From: Nitrosopumilales archaeon
Lineage (GTDB): Archaea > Thermoproteota > Nitrososphaeria > Nitrososphaerales > Nitrosopumilaceae
Direction of reading: 5' to 3'
DNA: 51,566 nucleotides
Assembly: GCA_016838825.1 (NCBI GenBank)
Contig: JAEHKU010000005.1
Coordinates: 1 to 51,566, forward strand
Shown here: positions 1-7,688 of the stretch, piece by piece
Layout of the letters: each line of letters begins with the position of its first letter
Position numbering within the stretch: the first letter of the stretch is position 1
Notes under the pieces: model-generated
The model's input: only the letters and a program-made list of their open reading frames with translations
Database searches by the model: none
What the model was told of the DNA's origin: nothing
Made by a program: the position numbers and the translations under genes

Positions 1-120
1 TCTTTTCCTTCTTGCGTAATTGGAGCTTCAGCTTCTTTTCCTTCTTGCGTAATTGGAGCTTCAGCTTCTTTTCCTTCTTGCGTAATTGGAGCTTCAGCTT
101 CTTTTCCTTCAGCTTTTTCT
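1..120 (-). repeat. 33-bp in-frame tandem repeat in the S3 tail
   Basis: A 33-bp unit occurs at 1-33, 34-66 and 67-99 with no differences, then a partial copy at 100-110. It encodes [11 protein letters not shown] on the minus strand. The array runs to the window edge, so more copies may follow. Identical copies suggest recent slippage or recombination. Confidence 0.95.
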
Positions 121-731
121 GTCTTGGTGGATTTTGGTTTTGATTCTATCAATTCAAACTCTGGGACAAGCTTATCTTTTTGTGCAATTCTAACCTTAAT
201 ACCAATTAACCCCATAGGAGTTCCTACGTATGCAGTATCTACTAACACTACAACATCTGCATGATGTCCTGCCCTCGGTAATACTCCATGCTTATGTTTT
301 TCAAATGCGGAACGATCTCCTCTCAGTTTCCCAGATACAGTTATTTCTACTCCCATGGCCCCGCCCTCCATTATTTGTTGTAAAACATACATTGTGGCAC
401 GTCGAAAAGCAGTACCTCTACGTATATGCCCAGCTAATCTGTTTGCCATCACAGATGGGGAAAACTCTGGTTTTGGAATTTCAAGAACAGATATCTGTGG
501 AGTCTTTAATCCAAAATCCTTCTCGAGTTTTTCAGTCAATTCTCTAATACCACTACCCTTTCTTCCAATAACAATTCCAGGTCTAGTTACATGAAGTGAT
601 ATTTTTGTTCCAGTAGGAGTTTTTTGTATTTCAACATCAGAAAATCCTGCGTCTTTAATTTTTTCTCTCAAATAATCTTTTAGCAGCATTAAGTTATAGT
701 TATCTTTTAGTACATTTTTTACTGCTGACAA
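1..731 (-). CDS. rpsC: Small ribosomal subunit protein uS3, 3' end beyond window
   Basis: This is ribosomal protein S3, which sits at the mRNA entry side of the 30S subunit. The reading frame starts at a TTG (731-729), preceded by GGAGG (complement of 739-743) and followed by residues [13 protein letters not shown] domain is visible through the GRKGSGIRE motif. The start lies 2 bases past the L22 stop, so the genes are coupled. The C-terminus is cut off by the window edge. What remains of the tail is acidic and contains an 11-residue unit ([11 protein letters not shown]) repeated three times plus a partial copy. Archaeal S3 proteins often have variable charged tails, but exact tandem repeats are unusual. 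Identity is secure; the tail's role is unknown. Confidence 0.95.
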   Translation of the reverse strand, partial: MSAVKNVLKDNYNLMLLKDYLREKIKDAGFSDVEIQKTPTGTKISLHVTRPGIVIGRKGSGIRELTEKLEKDFGLKTPQISVLEIPKPEFSPSVMANRLAGHIRRGTAFRRATMYVLQQIMEGGAMGVEITVSGKLRGDRSAFEKHKHGVLPRAGHHADVVVLVDTAYVGTPMGLIGIKVRIAQKDKLVPEFELIESKPKSTKTEKAEGKEAEAPITQEGKEAEAPITQEGKEAEAPITQEGK

Positions 732-733
732 TC

Positions 734-1192
734 TTAAACCTCCTGTGCTACAATTTCAACATGTGTTAAAATATTATTTTTGGGTGTTGTTCGCCCGAAT
801 GCACGTGGGATAAATCGTTTTATTTTAATTCCTTTGTGCACTGTGACGTTAACAATTTTTAATCTATCCAAGTCCATTCCTTTGTATTCTGCATTAGACT
901 CCAAATTATCTAATAACTTGATATATTCAGTTGCAGCCTTTTGTGGATACCTACCTGACATTACTCCTGGATCAGACTTGTGGCCTACTTGATTTTTGTA
1001 TCTCCTAAATGGAACTGCTCTCCTTAATTTTCTTACATCACCTAAGAAATCTCTGGCTTTATCTAATCTCATTCCATTTATTGTATTTGCAATTTCACGT
1101 GCATGCTTATGTGAGATTTGTTTTTCCCTAATTGCAGAACGAACATGTCGTGTTTTATCATAATTTTGGAATGAATATTTGTAATCAGCCAT
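734..1192 (-). CDS. rplV: Large ribosomal subunit protein uL22
   Basis: Ribosomal protein L22 lines the nascent-peptide exit tunnel of the 50S subunit. The protein of 152 residues starts [16 protein letters not shown] and contains archaeal L22 signatures ([18 protein letters not shown], and [16 protein letters not shown] at the C-terminus). I chose the ATG at 1192 because homologues begin close to this point. An in-frame GTG at 1201 overlaps the S19 stop and would add three residues. The gene is 5 bases downstream of S19 and 2 bases upstream of the S3 start, so translation is probably coupled along the cluster. Confidence 0.93.
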   Translation of the reverse strand: MADYKYSFQNYDKTRHVRSAIREKQISHKHAREIANTINGMRLDKARDFLGDVRKLRRAVPFRRYKNQVGHKSDPGVMSGRYPQKAATEYIKLLDNLESNAEYKGMDLDRLKIVNVTVHKGIKIKRFIPRAFGRTTPKNNILTHVEIVAQEV

Positions 1193-1197
1193 GGTTA

Positions 1198-1593
1198 TCA
1201 CTTGAGTGGAACGTATAAGCTTGACCTAGAGGCTCCTACTCCAGGTGCACCATGAGAAACTCGTTTGTTTGTTAAAGCATATTCACCAAAATAATGGCCA
1301 ATCATTTGTTGCACGATCGTAACAGGACGATATTCTTTTCCAGTAAATACATTAATCGAAACTCCCACCATATTAGGAAGAATGATCAAATCTCTAAGAT
1401 GAGTCTTGATTGGATTCTTTAATTTTCCTTCATTTGATAATTTAATTTCTTCAATCACTTTTCTTTTTCCGTCAGTGATACCTCTACTTAACGACCTTCT
1501 TTGCCGCGCATTCAATTTTGCTAGTATTTTATCTAATGATAATTTTTCCAGCTCCGACAAGGACATTCCTCTATAGTTAAATTTTTTAACCAA
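1198..1593 (-). CDS. rpsS: Small ribosomal subunit protein uS19
   Basis: Ribosomal protein S19 is part of the 30S head near the decoding region. This 131-residue protein has the archaeal/eukaryotic N-terminal extension (FNYRGMSLSELEKL) and the conserved C-terminal half (IKTHLRDLIILPNMVG, VFTGKEYRPV, MIGHYFGEYALT). Its start is a TTG codon at 1593-1591, giving MVKKFNYRG. It lies 37 bases downstream of L23 and runs into L22. In the usual archaeal order L2 sits between L23 and S19, but there is no L2 gene here. Confidence 0.94.
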   Translation of the reverse strand: MVKKFNYRGMSLSELEKLSLDKILAKLNARQRRSLSRGITDGKRKVIEEIKLSNEGKLKNPIKTHLRDLIILPNMVGVSINVFTGKEYRPVTIVQQMIGHYFGEYALTNKRVSHGAPGVGASRSSLYVPLK

Positions 1594-1630
1594 TGCTTTT
1601 CACTCGTATGGAAATGAATTTGCGGATCAT

Positions 1631-1897
1631 TTATAGCATTCCGATTTTTGTTGCCAAGTCTCTAGCTTTTTCGATGTCTGCGAACTTGACAAAAGCTTTC
1701 TTACCATAAATGGTTTTAGATGTGTTAACATCAATTGCATCTTTGTTGTAAAGTGTCTTTATTGCATCAGCTATTTTCGATTTTGTTGCTTTAGGATTAA
1801 CAATAAAACAAATCTTGCTTTCATTTTCTACCATAGAAAAAGTCCGTTCAGTGATATGCGGCCTAAGTACGATCTTAGTTGCTTCTTCAGTATTCAT
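1631..1897 (-). CDS. rplW: Large ribosomal subunit protein uL23
   Basis: Ribosomal protein L23 lies at the tunnel exit and is a docking site for SRP and chaperones. The 88-residue length is normal for archaea, with the motifs IVLRPHITERTFSMVE and the C-terminal KTIYGKKAFVKF. The ATG overlaps the L4 stop in an ATGA arrangement, which indicates translational coupling. The next gene downstream is S19 and not the expected L2. Confidence 0.94.
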   Translation of the reverse strand: MNTEEATKIVLRPHITERTFSMVENESKICFIVNPKATKSKIADAIKTLYNKDAIDVNTSKTIYGKKAFVKFADIEKARDLATKIGML

Positions 1898-2706
1898 GTC
1901 AAAGTCGCCAGTAATTCCAGATATGGTGATTTTATTCTGGAAAGCTCACCAATTGCACCTTGCGAAAAAACTGTCAACCGAATAGGTTCTGCACCGGGAG
2001 CTAGATCTAAAACGCTAAGTTCGTTTACGCTTCGAACATCTACTCCCCTAATTGTTCCAGAAGCTAAAACGAGCTTTTTTGGATCTTTTACAACAAATAG
2101 AATGCTTTTACCAATTTTAGCACTTCTACCACGTAAGGCAGATTTTCCTGAACGCATTCTTCGGGTTTTTAATCTATCAAGATCAGTTTCAAGTTTCAGT
2201 GATTGAAGAACTTGGAATAGATCTTTTGATTTTGATATTTTTTCAATATTATCTGAAACTACAATAGGAAATGATTTAATATTTTCAATTTTATGTCCAC
2301 GAGATTTTACAATCTCTTTTGATGCAGTAGCTGCAATTGCAGAACACAAGGCTAGCTTGTTTTCTTTTTTGTTTAATTCCTTGTAGATTACTTTTTCAGA
2401 AATAGGTGGATGCGCTTGTCTCCCGCCTCTAGTTGATGCAACCTGTGCACCTTGACCTTGTCTTCCGCCCCCACCACCACGCATTCTAGCAACCCTAGAT
2501 TGACCATGACCAGTTGGAGGGTGATTTGATCTTGCTACTACATTCATTCCTGCCATAGCATGTCTTCCTTGAGATTGAAATTCGTGAGATTCTAAATGGA
2601 CATAGGCTTTGTGTATCAAATCTTTTCTAAATGGAGTTGAAAATACTAGTGGTAATTCAACTTCACCCTCTTTAGAACCAGTTATAGAATATGTAAGAGT
2701 CTTCAT
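1894..2706 (-). CDS. rplD: Large ribosomal subunit protein uL4
   Basis: Ribosomal protein L4 reaches the exit tunnel with a basic extended loop. This 270-residue protein contains the L4 archaeal/eukaryotic signature in the loop (SRVARMRGGGGGRQGQGAQ, GGRQAHPP) and a conserved C-terminal part (RMRSGKSALRGR, DVRSVNELSVLDLAPGAEP). The start ATG overlaps the L3 stop (ATGA). The Gly-rich loop is long, as in archaeal L4. Confidence 0.95.
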   Translation of the reverse strand: MKTLTYSITGSKEGEVELPLVFSTPFRKDLIHKAYVHLESHEFQSQGRHAMAGMNVVARSNHPPTGHGQSRVARMRGGGGGRQGQGAQVASTRGGRQAHPPISEKVIYKELNKKENKLALCSAIAATASKEIVKSRGHKIENIKSFPIVVSDNIEKISKSKDLFQVLQSLKLETDLDRLKTRRMRSGKSALRGRSAKIGKSILFVVKDPKKLVLASGTIRGVDVRSVNELSVLDLAPGAEPIRLTVFSQGAIGELSRIKSPYLELLATLT

Positions 2707-3695
2707 ACTACCACTTGTAAGATTTTTGGTTGAGTTATTTTAGATGTAAATTTTCTAACGGGTGTTCTTAACTTGATCAAGCGTCGATAAGTTCCAGGAA
2801 CTGAACCAGCTAAAACTACAAAGTCACCATTCACCATTCCAAAATGTTTAAACCCGCTAGCAGGATTAATTTTGTACTGGCTTTTGTCTACATTATCCAT
2901 AATCATAATTCTTTTATTGTATTCAGTTCGTTGATGAAATCCTCGCTGTCCAGCTCTAGGAACAGTAAACATCACGCTTGCAGGACTTATTGGGCCCAAA
3001 CTTGCAACTTCTCTCACACTCTTTCTTGATTTGTGCTGTTTCCTTTTCACACCCCAACGAGTAATTGGGCCTTCCCATCCTTTTCCTTTTGTTATTGCTG
3101 CTACATCAACAGTTGCTCCATTTTCAAATACTTGATCAATTCGAACTTGTTTTCCCAACAACTTTTTTAGATAATCAAATTGTTTCTTTATATCTCCACC
3201 ACTAACTGCTACTTCAAAAACAAATGGTTTCTTTTGTTCTAGTTTTGCATCCCTTGGGCGAAGCAATACTAATGCATAAATTTCATTAATTCTACCCAAA
3301 GTGTTTTCGGCCCGTGCAAGATCACCATCTTTCGATTTTGTCTTAAACAATCTTGTGGTCTCCTTAGGCAAATCTTTTGTATAAACATCAAAAACAACTT
3401 TCAAGCCTTCTCTCGAATTTGTGTAACCTCTAATCCCAATTACAGAAAGTGGTGGTGTTACAATGACTGTTCCTAAACTAACAAGCTGCTTTCCAAAGTT
3501 AGGAGTTTTTTCTTTTTCATCTATACTAACGATTTGTATACATCCCGCTTTAAATCCAGCATGTCCTAAAAGTATGGGTTCTTTAACCTCTTGTTTTGAC
3601 CATGTTCGAATCCTAGCTTCCATACTTTTAGCTCTCCCCCTTGGAAGGTATGCAATACTCCCTCTACGGGGCTGACTGTGTTTTCTATGACCCAT
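2703..3695 (-). CDS. rplC: Large ribosomal subunit protein uL3
   Basis: Ribosomal protein L3 organises the peptidyl transferase region. The 330-residue length and N-terminus MGHRKHSQPRRGSIAYLPR are archaeal/eukaryotic type. The conserved loop that approaches the active site is present (KQHKSRKSVREVASLG, PRAGQRGFHQRTEYNKRI). It is the first gene of the ribosomal run on this strand. L4 follows with an ATGA overlap, so L3, L4 and L23 form a tight operon. Confidence 0.95.
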   Translation of the reverse strand: MGHRKHSQPRRGSIAYLPRGRAKSMEARIRTWSKQEVKEPILLGHAGFKAGCIQIVSIDEKEKTPNFGKQLVSLGTVIVTPPLSVIGIRGYTNSREGLKVVFDVYTKDLPKETTRLFKTKSKDGDLARAENTLGRINEIYALVLLRPRDAKLEQKKPFVFEVAVSGGDIKKQFDYLKKLLGKQVRIDQVFENGATVDVAAITKGKGWEGPITRWGVKRKQHKSRKSVREVASLGPISPASVMFTVPRAGQRGFHQRTEYNKRIMIMDNVDKSQYKINPASGFKHFGMVNGDFVVLAGSVPGTYRRLIKLRTPVRKFTSKITQPKILQVVV

Positions 3696-3773
3696 GATAA
3701 GCGGAAAATGTTCCTAGCCCCATTATAAGTTTATTATGAAAAAACTGGTTTTAACAAACTTTGAATGTTGATC

Positions 3774-3887
3774 TCAGGGATTTAACAAATCGCCAAGCGT
3801 TTTTACTATAATAATAACACCAATTGAAATTCCTACAATTCCAACTAAGATTGCTAAAACTAAGAATTGTTTTTTTCGTAACAACAT
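3774..3887 (-). CDS. 37-residue single-span membrane microprotein
   Basis: A short open frame lies between the SPOUT methylase and L3. It encodes 37 residues: a basic start (MLLRKKQF), a hydrophobic span at about residues 8-28 (VLAILVGIVGISIGVIII) and a short polar end (KTLGDLLNP). It is too well formed (N-terminal Arg/Lys-Lys, one clean transmembrane helix) to look random. Topology would be cytoplasmic basic end and an exported C-terminus by the positive-inside rule. Function is unknown. It lies 21 bases after the methylase gene and 78 bases before L3 on the same strand. Confidence 0.7.
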   Translation of the reverse strand: MLLRKKQFLVLAILVGIVGISIGVIIIVKTLGDLLNP

Positions 3888-3908
3888 AAAGATTGAGATC
3901 AAATTGTA

Positions 3909-4724
3909 TTAAACTTGATTGAAATCATAGGAATTCAAAATTGTAAGTGTACCAAGTATAGCCTCTTCAAGGCGAACTGTTTCGGTACCTTGGTTTGGGA
4001 AAAAATTCAGTATAAGTGAGCGTGGAATTGTCTTAATTGTACTTCCAAGAATTTCAAACAATCCACGTCGTGGAGAGCCAAAAACGATAAGTGTGTGGGT
4101 ATTATTTTGTAGAAGTTTTTTTTCCAGATTAATTGTTTTGCCTTTTTTTGAAGTGAAAATGATGTCAAGATTCCACTTAGAAAGCAATGTTGGAAGACTA
4201 CCAATTTCTTTTACCATATATCCCCAGTATTCTTGAATCTCATTTCGCGGAATTTCTTGTATTGAAAGATTTGGATAATCAGATGTAAATTTAATAGTAG
4301 TTCTTTTTCCAGCCTTTTCCTTTCCAAAATATGGAATTAATTTATTAAAACCAACATGAACGAATCTTTTTCCTTGTGAATTAATGACTAATCCTTCACG
4401 TATGTCACCAGCCTTAACTTTTACAATGTCAGGCGAAACAGAATGATGCGGTGTTTTCAAAGGTTGCGTTATACCAGCAAATTTTAGTGCATCCATTTTT
4501 TGAAAAACTAATTTTCGAAGATATTGTGGAGTTTCAAGATAACGCAAAATAGTACTTAGTAAAAATCTGTCTTTTTTGTTTCCTTCTTTTTCCTGATAAA
4601 TGTAAATCGTATCAGTTCGAAAAATAGAACAGGCTCTGCTTATGAAAGAAATTTTTCTAGTTTTTTCAAGCTGACTAAACTCATCAATTAGTGTTGAGTC
4701 TGGAATTGCGACTGATATTTTCAA
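3909..4724 (-). CDS. SPOUT-superfamily RNA methylase (MTH1/C9orf114-like)
   Basis: Predicted S-adenosylmethionine-dependent RNA methyltransferase of the archaeal SPOUT group related to MTH1 and human C9orf114. Such genes commonly lie beside L3 in archaea. The 271-residue protein starts MKISVAIPDSTL. The trefoil-knot SAM-binding region is at the C-terminus: HTLIVFGSPRRGLFEILG followed by NFFPNQGTETVRLEEAI. A middle stretch (PDIVKVKAGDIREGLVIN) fits the inserted OB-like domain of this family. The target base is not known here; family members have been linked to rRNA modification, which fits the ribosomal neighbourhood. Confidence 0.8.
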   Translation of the reverse strand: MKISVAIPDSTLIDEFSQLEKTRKISFISRACSIFRTDTIYIYQEKEGNKKDRFLLSTILRYLETPQYLRKLVFQKMDALKFAGITQPLKTPHHSVSPDIVKVKAGDIREGLVINSQGKRFVHVGFNKLIPYFGKEKAGKRTTIKFTSDYPNLSIQEIPRNEIQEYWGYMVKEIGSLPTLLSKWNLDIIFTSKKGKTINLEKKLLQNNTHTLIVFGSPRRGLFEILGSTIKTIPRSLILNFFPNQGTETVRLEEAILGTLTILNSYDFNQV

Positions 4725-4755
4725 TAAACGAATTTTATTTGTTTATTATAAAACA

Positions 4756-5499
4756 CTATGCGTCAGGTTTATCGATTTTATATTTTTGCAATGCAACTGA
4801 AGCATATTTTTCAATTTCTTTTTCTTGAATTTTTGTCAATTTCTTTGTGTCTTTTTTAACGTGTGACATCTTGATATGCTTTACACCTTGCTTTTCATCA
4901 CTTGCAAGATATATGGAAGCTGTAGCAAGAGCAGATGCATCCTCAATAGACATATCAGGTTTGTAGTTTTTTTCTAAGAAATCTGTAACTTGGTCTGAAC
5001 CCGAACCAATCGCTACTGCCTCATATGGAATATAGGTTCCACTTGGATCAGTCAGATATAGAGTGCTTCCATGTTGGTCTACGCCTGATATTATCAATGC
5101 AACACCAAACGGTCGTACACCTGCATACTGAGTAAACTGCTGACACTGGTCTGCAAGATGCTTTGCAACAGTCTCCACTTCAACAGGTTCATCATAAATT
5201 AGACGATTACTTTGAGAAAAGAAACGAGCATTGTCAACCTGGCTTCTTGCATCAGGAATATAGCCCGCTGCTGCTATTCCAATATGATCATCAACTTGGA
5301 AAATCTTTTGTGTGACGTCATTACTTTGTAGTTTACGAGGTTTTTCTTCTACTGCTAAAACTACTCCATCTTTACTTCTTATGCCAACCGCAATTGTTCC
5401 TCGTCTAACAGTTTCGATTGCATATTCAACTTGGTACAATCGTCCATCCGGTGAAAATACAGTTATTGCTCTATCATATCCTGCAGCGGCTGGTAACAA
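4756..5499 (-). CDS. psmA: Proteasome subunit alpha
   Basis: Forms the outer rings of the archaeal 20S proteasome and gates entry to the proteolytic chamber. The 247-residue protein has the alpha-type N-terminus (GYDRAITVFSPDGRLYQVEYA) and the GTIAVGIRSKDGVVL strand of the Ntn fold, and it lacks the catalytic Thr, as expected for alpha. A charged C-terminal tail (DTKKLTKIQEKEIEKYASV) is typical. The start is a TTG (5499-5497) with no clear Shine-Dalgarno; the leader is short, so a leaderless transcript is possible. Confidence 0.96.
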   Translation of the reverse strand: MLPAAAGYDRAITVFSPDGRLYQVEYAIETVRRGTIAVGIRSKDGVVLAVEEKPRKLQSNDVTQKIFQVDDHIGIAAAGYIPDARSQVDNARFFSQSNRLIYDEPVEVETVAKHLADQCQQFTQYAGVRPFGVALIISGVDQHGSTLYLTDPSGTYIPYEAVAIGSGSDQVTDFLEKNYKPDMSIEDASALATASIYLASDEKQGVKHIKMSHVKKDTKKLTKIQEKEIEKYASVALQKYKIDKPDA

Positions 5500-5551
5500 T
5501 TCAATTTCACATTCTTTGAACGTTTAATTTAAGTTTAATCAAAGTCCGTAA

Positions 5552-5968
5552 ATGCATTACGAAATCCCATTTTACGGTCACAAAAATATACGTTCAACAC
5601 ACCAGAAAACAATTGAGATTACAACAGATCCAAAGTTGTCGACCAATGGAAATTGTATCATTGGTGTTAAATCAAATTCTGGATGCAATGGAATTCCAAT
5701 AACAATGAAATCGCATTTACGTAATTCAAATTCAGATGTAACCTGTACGATCAGCGTAGATAAGTTTACTTTTAAGATTAAAGGAAAAGGTCATGAAAAT
5801 CTAATTTTATCTCATCCACATGATATTGTTATTAGAAAAAGCTCGTTCACATGTCCTCGTACTTTGGCAATAAAATGTGATAAAGCGTCTAACGATATAC
5901 CAAAAGAAATGATAAACATGTTGCAGAATTCTGACACAAAAGGAATTTTTGCTATTGATGTTACTTGA
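5552..5968 (+). CDS. DUF371-like archaeal protein
   Basis: An uncharacterised archaeal protein of 138 residues that resembles the DUF371 family. Recognisable features are the early GHKNIRSTHQKTIEITTDP stretch, NGNCIIGVKSNSGC, and FKIKGKGHENLILSHPHDIVIRKSSF. The pattern G-H-x-N-I/V-x-x-T/S-H appears twice, near the start and in the middle, which suggests an internal duplication of a beta-rich half. It is divergent from psmA with 52 bases between starts. Function is unknown. Assignment to the family is from memory of its motifs. Confidence 0.7.
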   Translation: MHYEIPFYGHKNIRSTHQKTIEITTDPKLSTNGNCIIGVKSNSGCNGIPITMKSHLRNSNSDVTCTISVDKFTFKIKGKGHENLILSHPHDIVIRKSSFTCPRTLAIKCDKASNDIPKEMINMLQNSDTKGIFAIDVT

Positions 5969-5970
5969 TT

Positions 5971-6507
5971 CTAATTTTTGTTGTAACTAGAAGAGTGATT
6001 ATTTTCTAACACATTTGTTAATGCGCGATTCATAATTTCCATTAAGATAAAGTCAACATAACCTGGTTCTAAGTTCTTCTCTTTGTTTTTTTTCTTCACT
6101 TTGGCTAAGCTTTTTTCTGTAATACTGTTCATCATCTTCTGCATTCTTGTAGTTGTAATAATTATTATTCTTTCAAAGTCGGAGTCAAAGTTAGTAGGAA
6201 TTTTAAAATTTAGCAATTTAGTGGAAGTACTATAAAATTTCATTACTGCACCTCTTACTTCTTTGATTTTAACAATTTCAACTAGACCGGCATTTTTCAA
6301 GAGAAGCAAGTGATGCCGTACTGTGGTCTCTGCTTTATCATAACCTTCCTTTCTCAATTCAGCACATATGTTTTCGATTGCAAGCTTTCTACGATATAGA
6401 ATCTGAAGGATTGCTGAACGAATGGGAGCCTCAATTGCTTTAGCCTCACGAGTCTGCAATGAAAGTATTCTGTTTACTCTAATGGGTTTTTCAAGTAGTA
6501 TTGACAA
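5971..6507 (-). CDS. ArsR-like winged-helix transcriptional regulator
   Basis: A 178-residue protein with an N-terminal winged helix-turn-helix (residues about 20-95): APIRSAILQILYRRKLAIENI is the first helix pair, AETTVRHHLLLLKNAGLVEIV is the recognition helix and following strand. The C-terminal half is helical and Lys-rich (SLAKVKKKNKEKNLEPGYV) and may mediate dimerisation. It lies tail-to-tail with the DUF371-like gene, 2 bases apart. No ligand-binding cysteines are visible, so metal sensing is unlikely. Target genes are unknown. Confidence 0.75.
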   Translation of the reverse strand: MSILLEKPIRVNRILSLQTREAKAIEAPIRSAILQILYRRKLAIENICAELRKEGYDKAETTVRHHLLLLKNAGLVEIVKIKEVRGAVMKFYSTSTKLLNFKIPTNFDSDFERIIIITTTRMQKMMNSITEKSLAKVKKKNKEKNLEPGYVDFILMEIMNRALTNVLENNHSSSYNKN

Positions 6508-6763
6508 TCTTTTTTACAGTTTAAACTTGAGCTAAAAGAATTCAATATCACTTTTTTTTGTCTTAAAGCATCAAATTTGTTATGTTATCAAATTATTGAT
6601 TCTAAAACTATTCTTATTATAATTTATTTATTAATATTGGACCATTACAAAAAACCAAAAAATTTTTTCAAAAAAAGTAATTTTCAGGAAATATACCCAT
6701 TTTTGATAGCAGTGGTGTGTAAATATCCAAAACCGGTTACTTACTTCACTATGAAAACTTGAG
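6508..6763. other. AT-rich intergenic stretch
   Basis: About 256 bases with long A and T runs between the regulator gene and the purC stop. An open frame at 6577-6762 on the plus strand has low-complexity content and no start signal. I see no RNA gene or clear operator here. Confidence 0.5.
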
Positions 6764-7591
6764 TTAAAGTGTATTTCCAGTAATCCGTTGATATGATTCA
6801 ATATATCTCATGGACATTTTTTCTCGTAATTCGATTGGAATCGATGGTGCAATTAGTTCTTTACCGGCTTTTCTATCATCCTCAAATTGTTTTTGATAAC
6901 CATTTTCAGTCAACCAGTCTCGCAATAGTTGTTTATCATAGGCTTCTTGCACTCTCCCTACTTCATACGAGTCTTTTGGCCAAAGCCTGTATTCGTCTGG
7001 ACCTATAGAATCCCCTAATAACATGTCGCCATTATGTTTTCCAAATTCTAGTTTAAGATCAGCTAGAATGTATCCGGCAGAATTAGTAATTGAAGACATT
7101 TTCTTGTATATCTCAATAGTAGTCTTCTCTAACCATTCGTATTCCTCTTCAGTAACAAGATTCTGATTTAGCACTTGTTCTTTTGATATAGGAAGATCAT
7201 GAGTTGCTGATTTTGTAGTTGGATCGAATATTGGTTCAGGTAATTTAGCAGCCATACGAGTATCAACATTTTCTGCCAACAAAGTTTTACCTTCTTGCCA
7301 TCGTTGAATTAGGCTTCCATAAAAATATCCTCTAACAATACATTCAATTGGAATCATTCGCATTTTTTTTACTATCATTTTATCTTTTCCTTCTAAACAA
7401 ACGAAATGATTTGGAACTGATAATTGATTGAACCAAAATTCTGCAAATTTACACAAAACCTCGCCTTTCCTAGATATGTTATCCTTAAACTTAACATCGT
7501 ATGCGGAGACTCTATCACTAAATCGAAATAATAGATTTCCATCTCCGAGTTCATACACGTCCTTTACTTTACCAGAATGAAGGAATTTCAT
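6764..7591 (-). CDS. purC: Phosphoribosylaminoimidazole-succinocarboxamide synthase
   Basis: PurC joins CAIR with aspartate using ATP to give SAICAR in purine synthesis. The 275-residue protein from the ATG at 7591 begins MKFLHSGKVKDVYELG, the typical SAICAR synthetase start. It shows LLFRFSDRVSAYDVK, PIECIVRGYFYGSLIQRW and the second signature LADLKLEFGKHNGDMLLGDSIGPDE. An upstream in-frame start at 7639 would add 16 residues (MPLIKIYPKITHIILI) that homologues lack, so I reject it. The gene is divergent from purK-purE. Confidence 0.95.
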   Translation of the reverse strand: MKFLHSGKVKDVYELGDGNLLFRFSDRVSAYDVKFKDNISRKGEVLCKFAEFWFNQLSVPNHFVCLEGKDKMIVKKMRMIPIECIVRGYFYGSLIQRWQEGKTLLAENVDTRMAAKLPEPIFDPTTKSATHDLPISKEQVLNQNLVTEEEYEWLEKTTIEIYKKMSSITNSAGYILADLKLEFGKHNGDMLLGDSIGPDEYRLWPKDSYEVGRVQEAYDKQLLRDWLTENGYQKQFEDDRKAGKELIAPSIPIELREKMSMRYIESYQRITGNTL

Positions 7592-7688
7592 AATCAAAAT
7601 AATGTGTGTAATTTTAGGATATATTTTTATCAAAGGCAAATTATCATCGAAAGTTAACTATTTTTAATGCAGGAATTATCGTTGGTCG

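Noticed and set aside
1-110. Direct repeats of 33 bp that could suggest a CRISPR array
   Set aside because: Copies are contiguous with no spacers and lie in frame within the S3 gene; they encode a repeated peptide.
230-594. Plus-strand open frames opposite S3
   Set aside because: They are antisense shadows of the S3 frame, which has the KH motif and a good ribosome binding site.
6577-6762. 61-residue plus-strand frame in the AT-rich gap
   Set aside because: Composition is low complexity and it lacks start signals.
7592-7639. Upstream start for purC adding 16 residues
   Set aside because: The added residues are not in PurC homologues; MKFLHSGK is the typical beginning.
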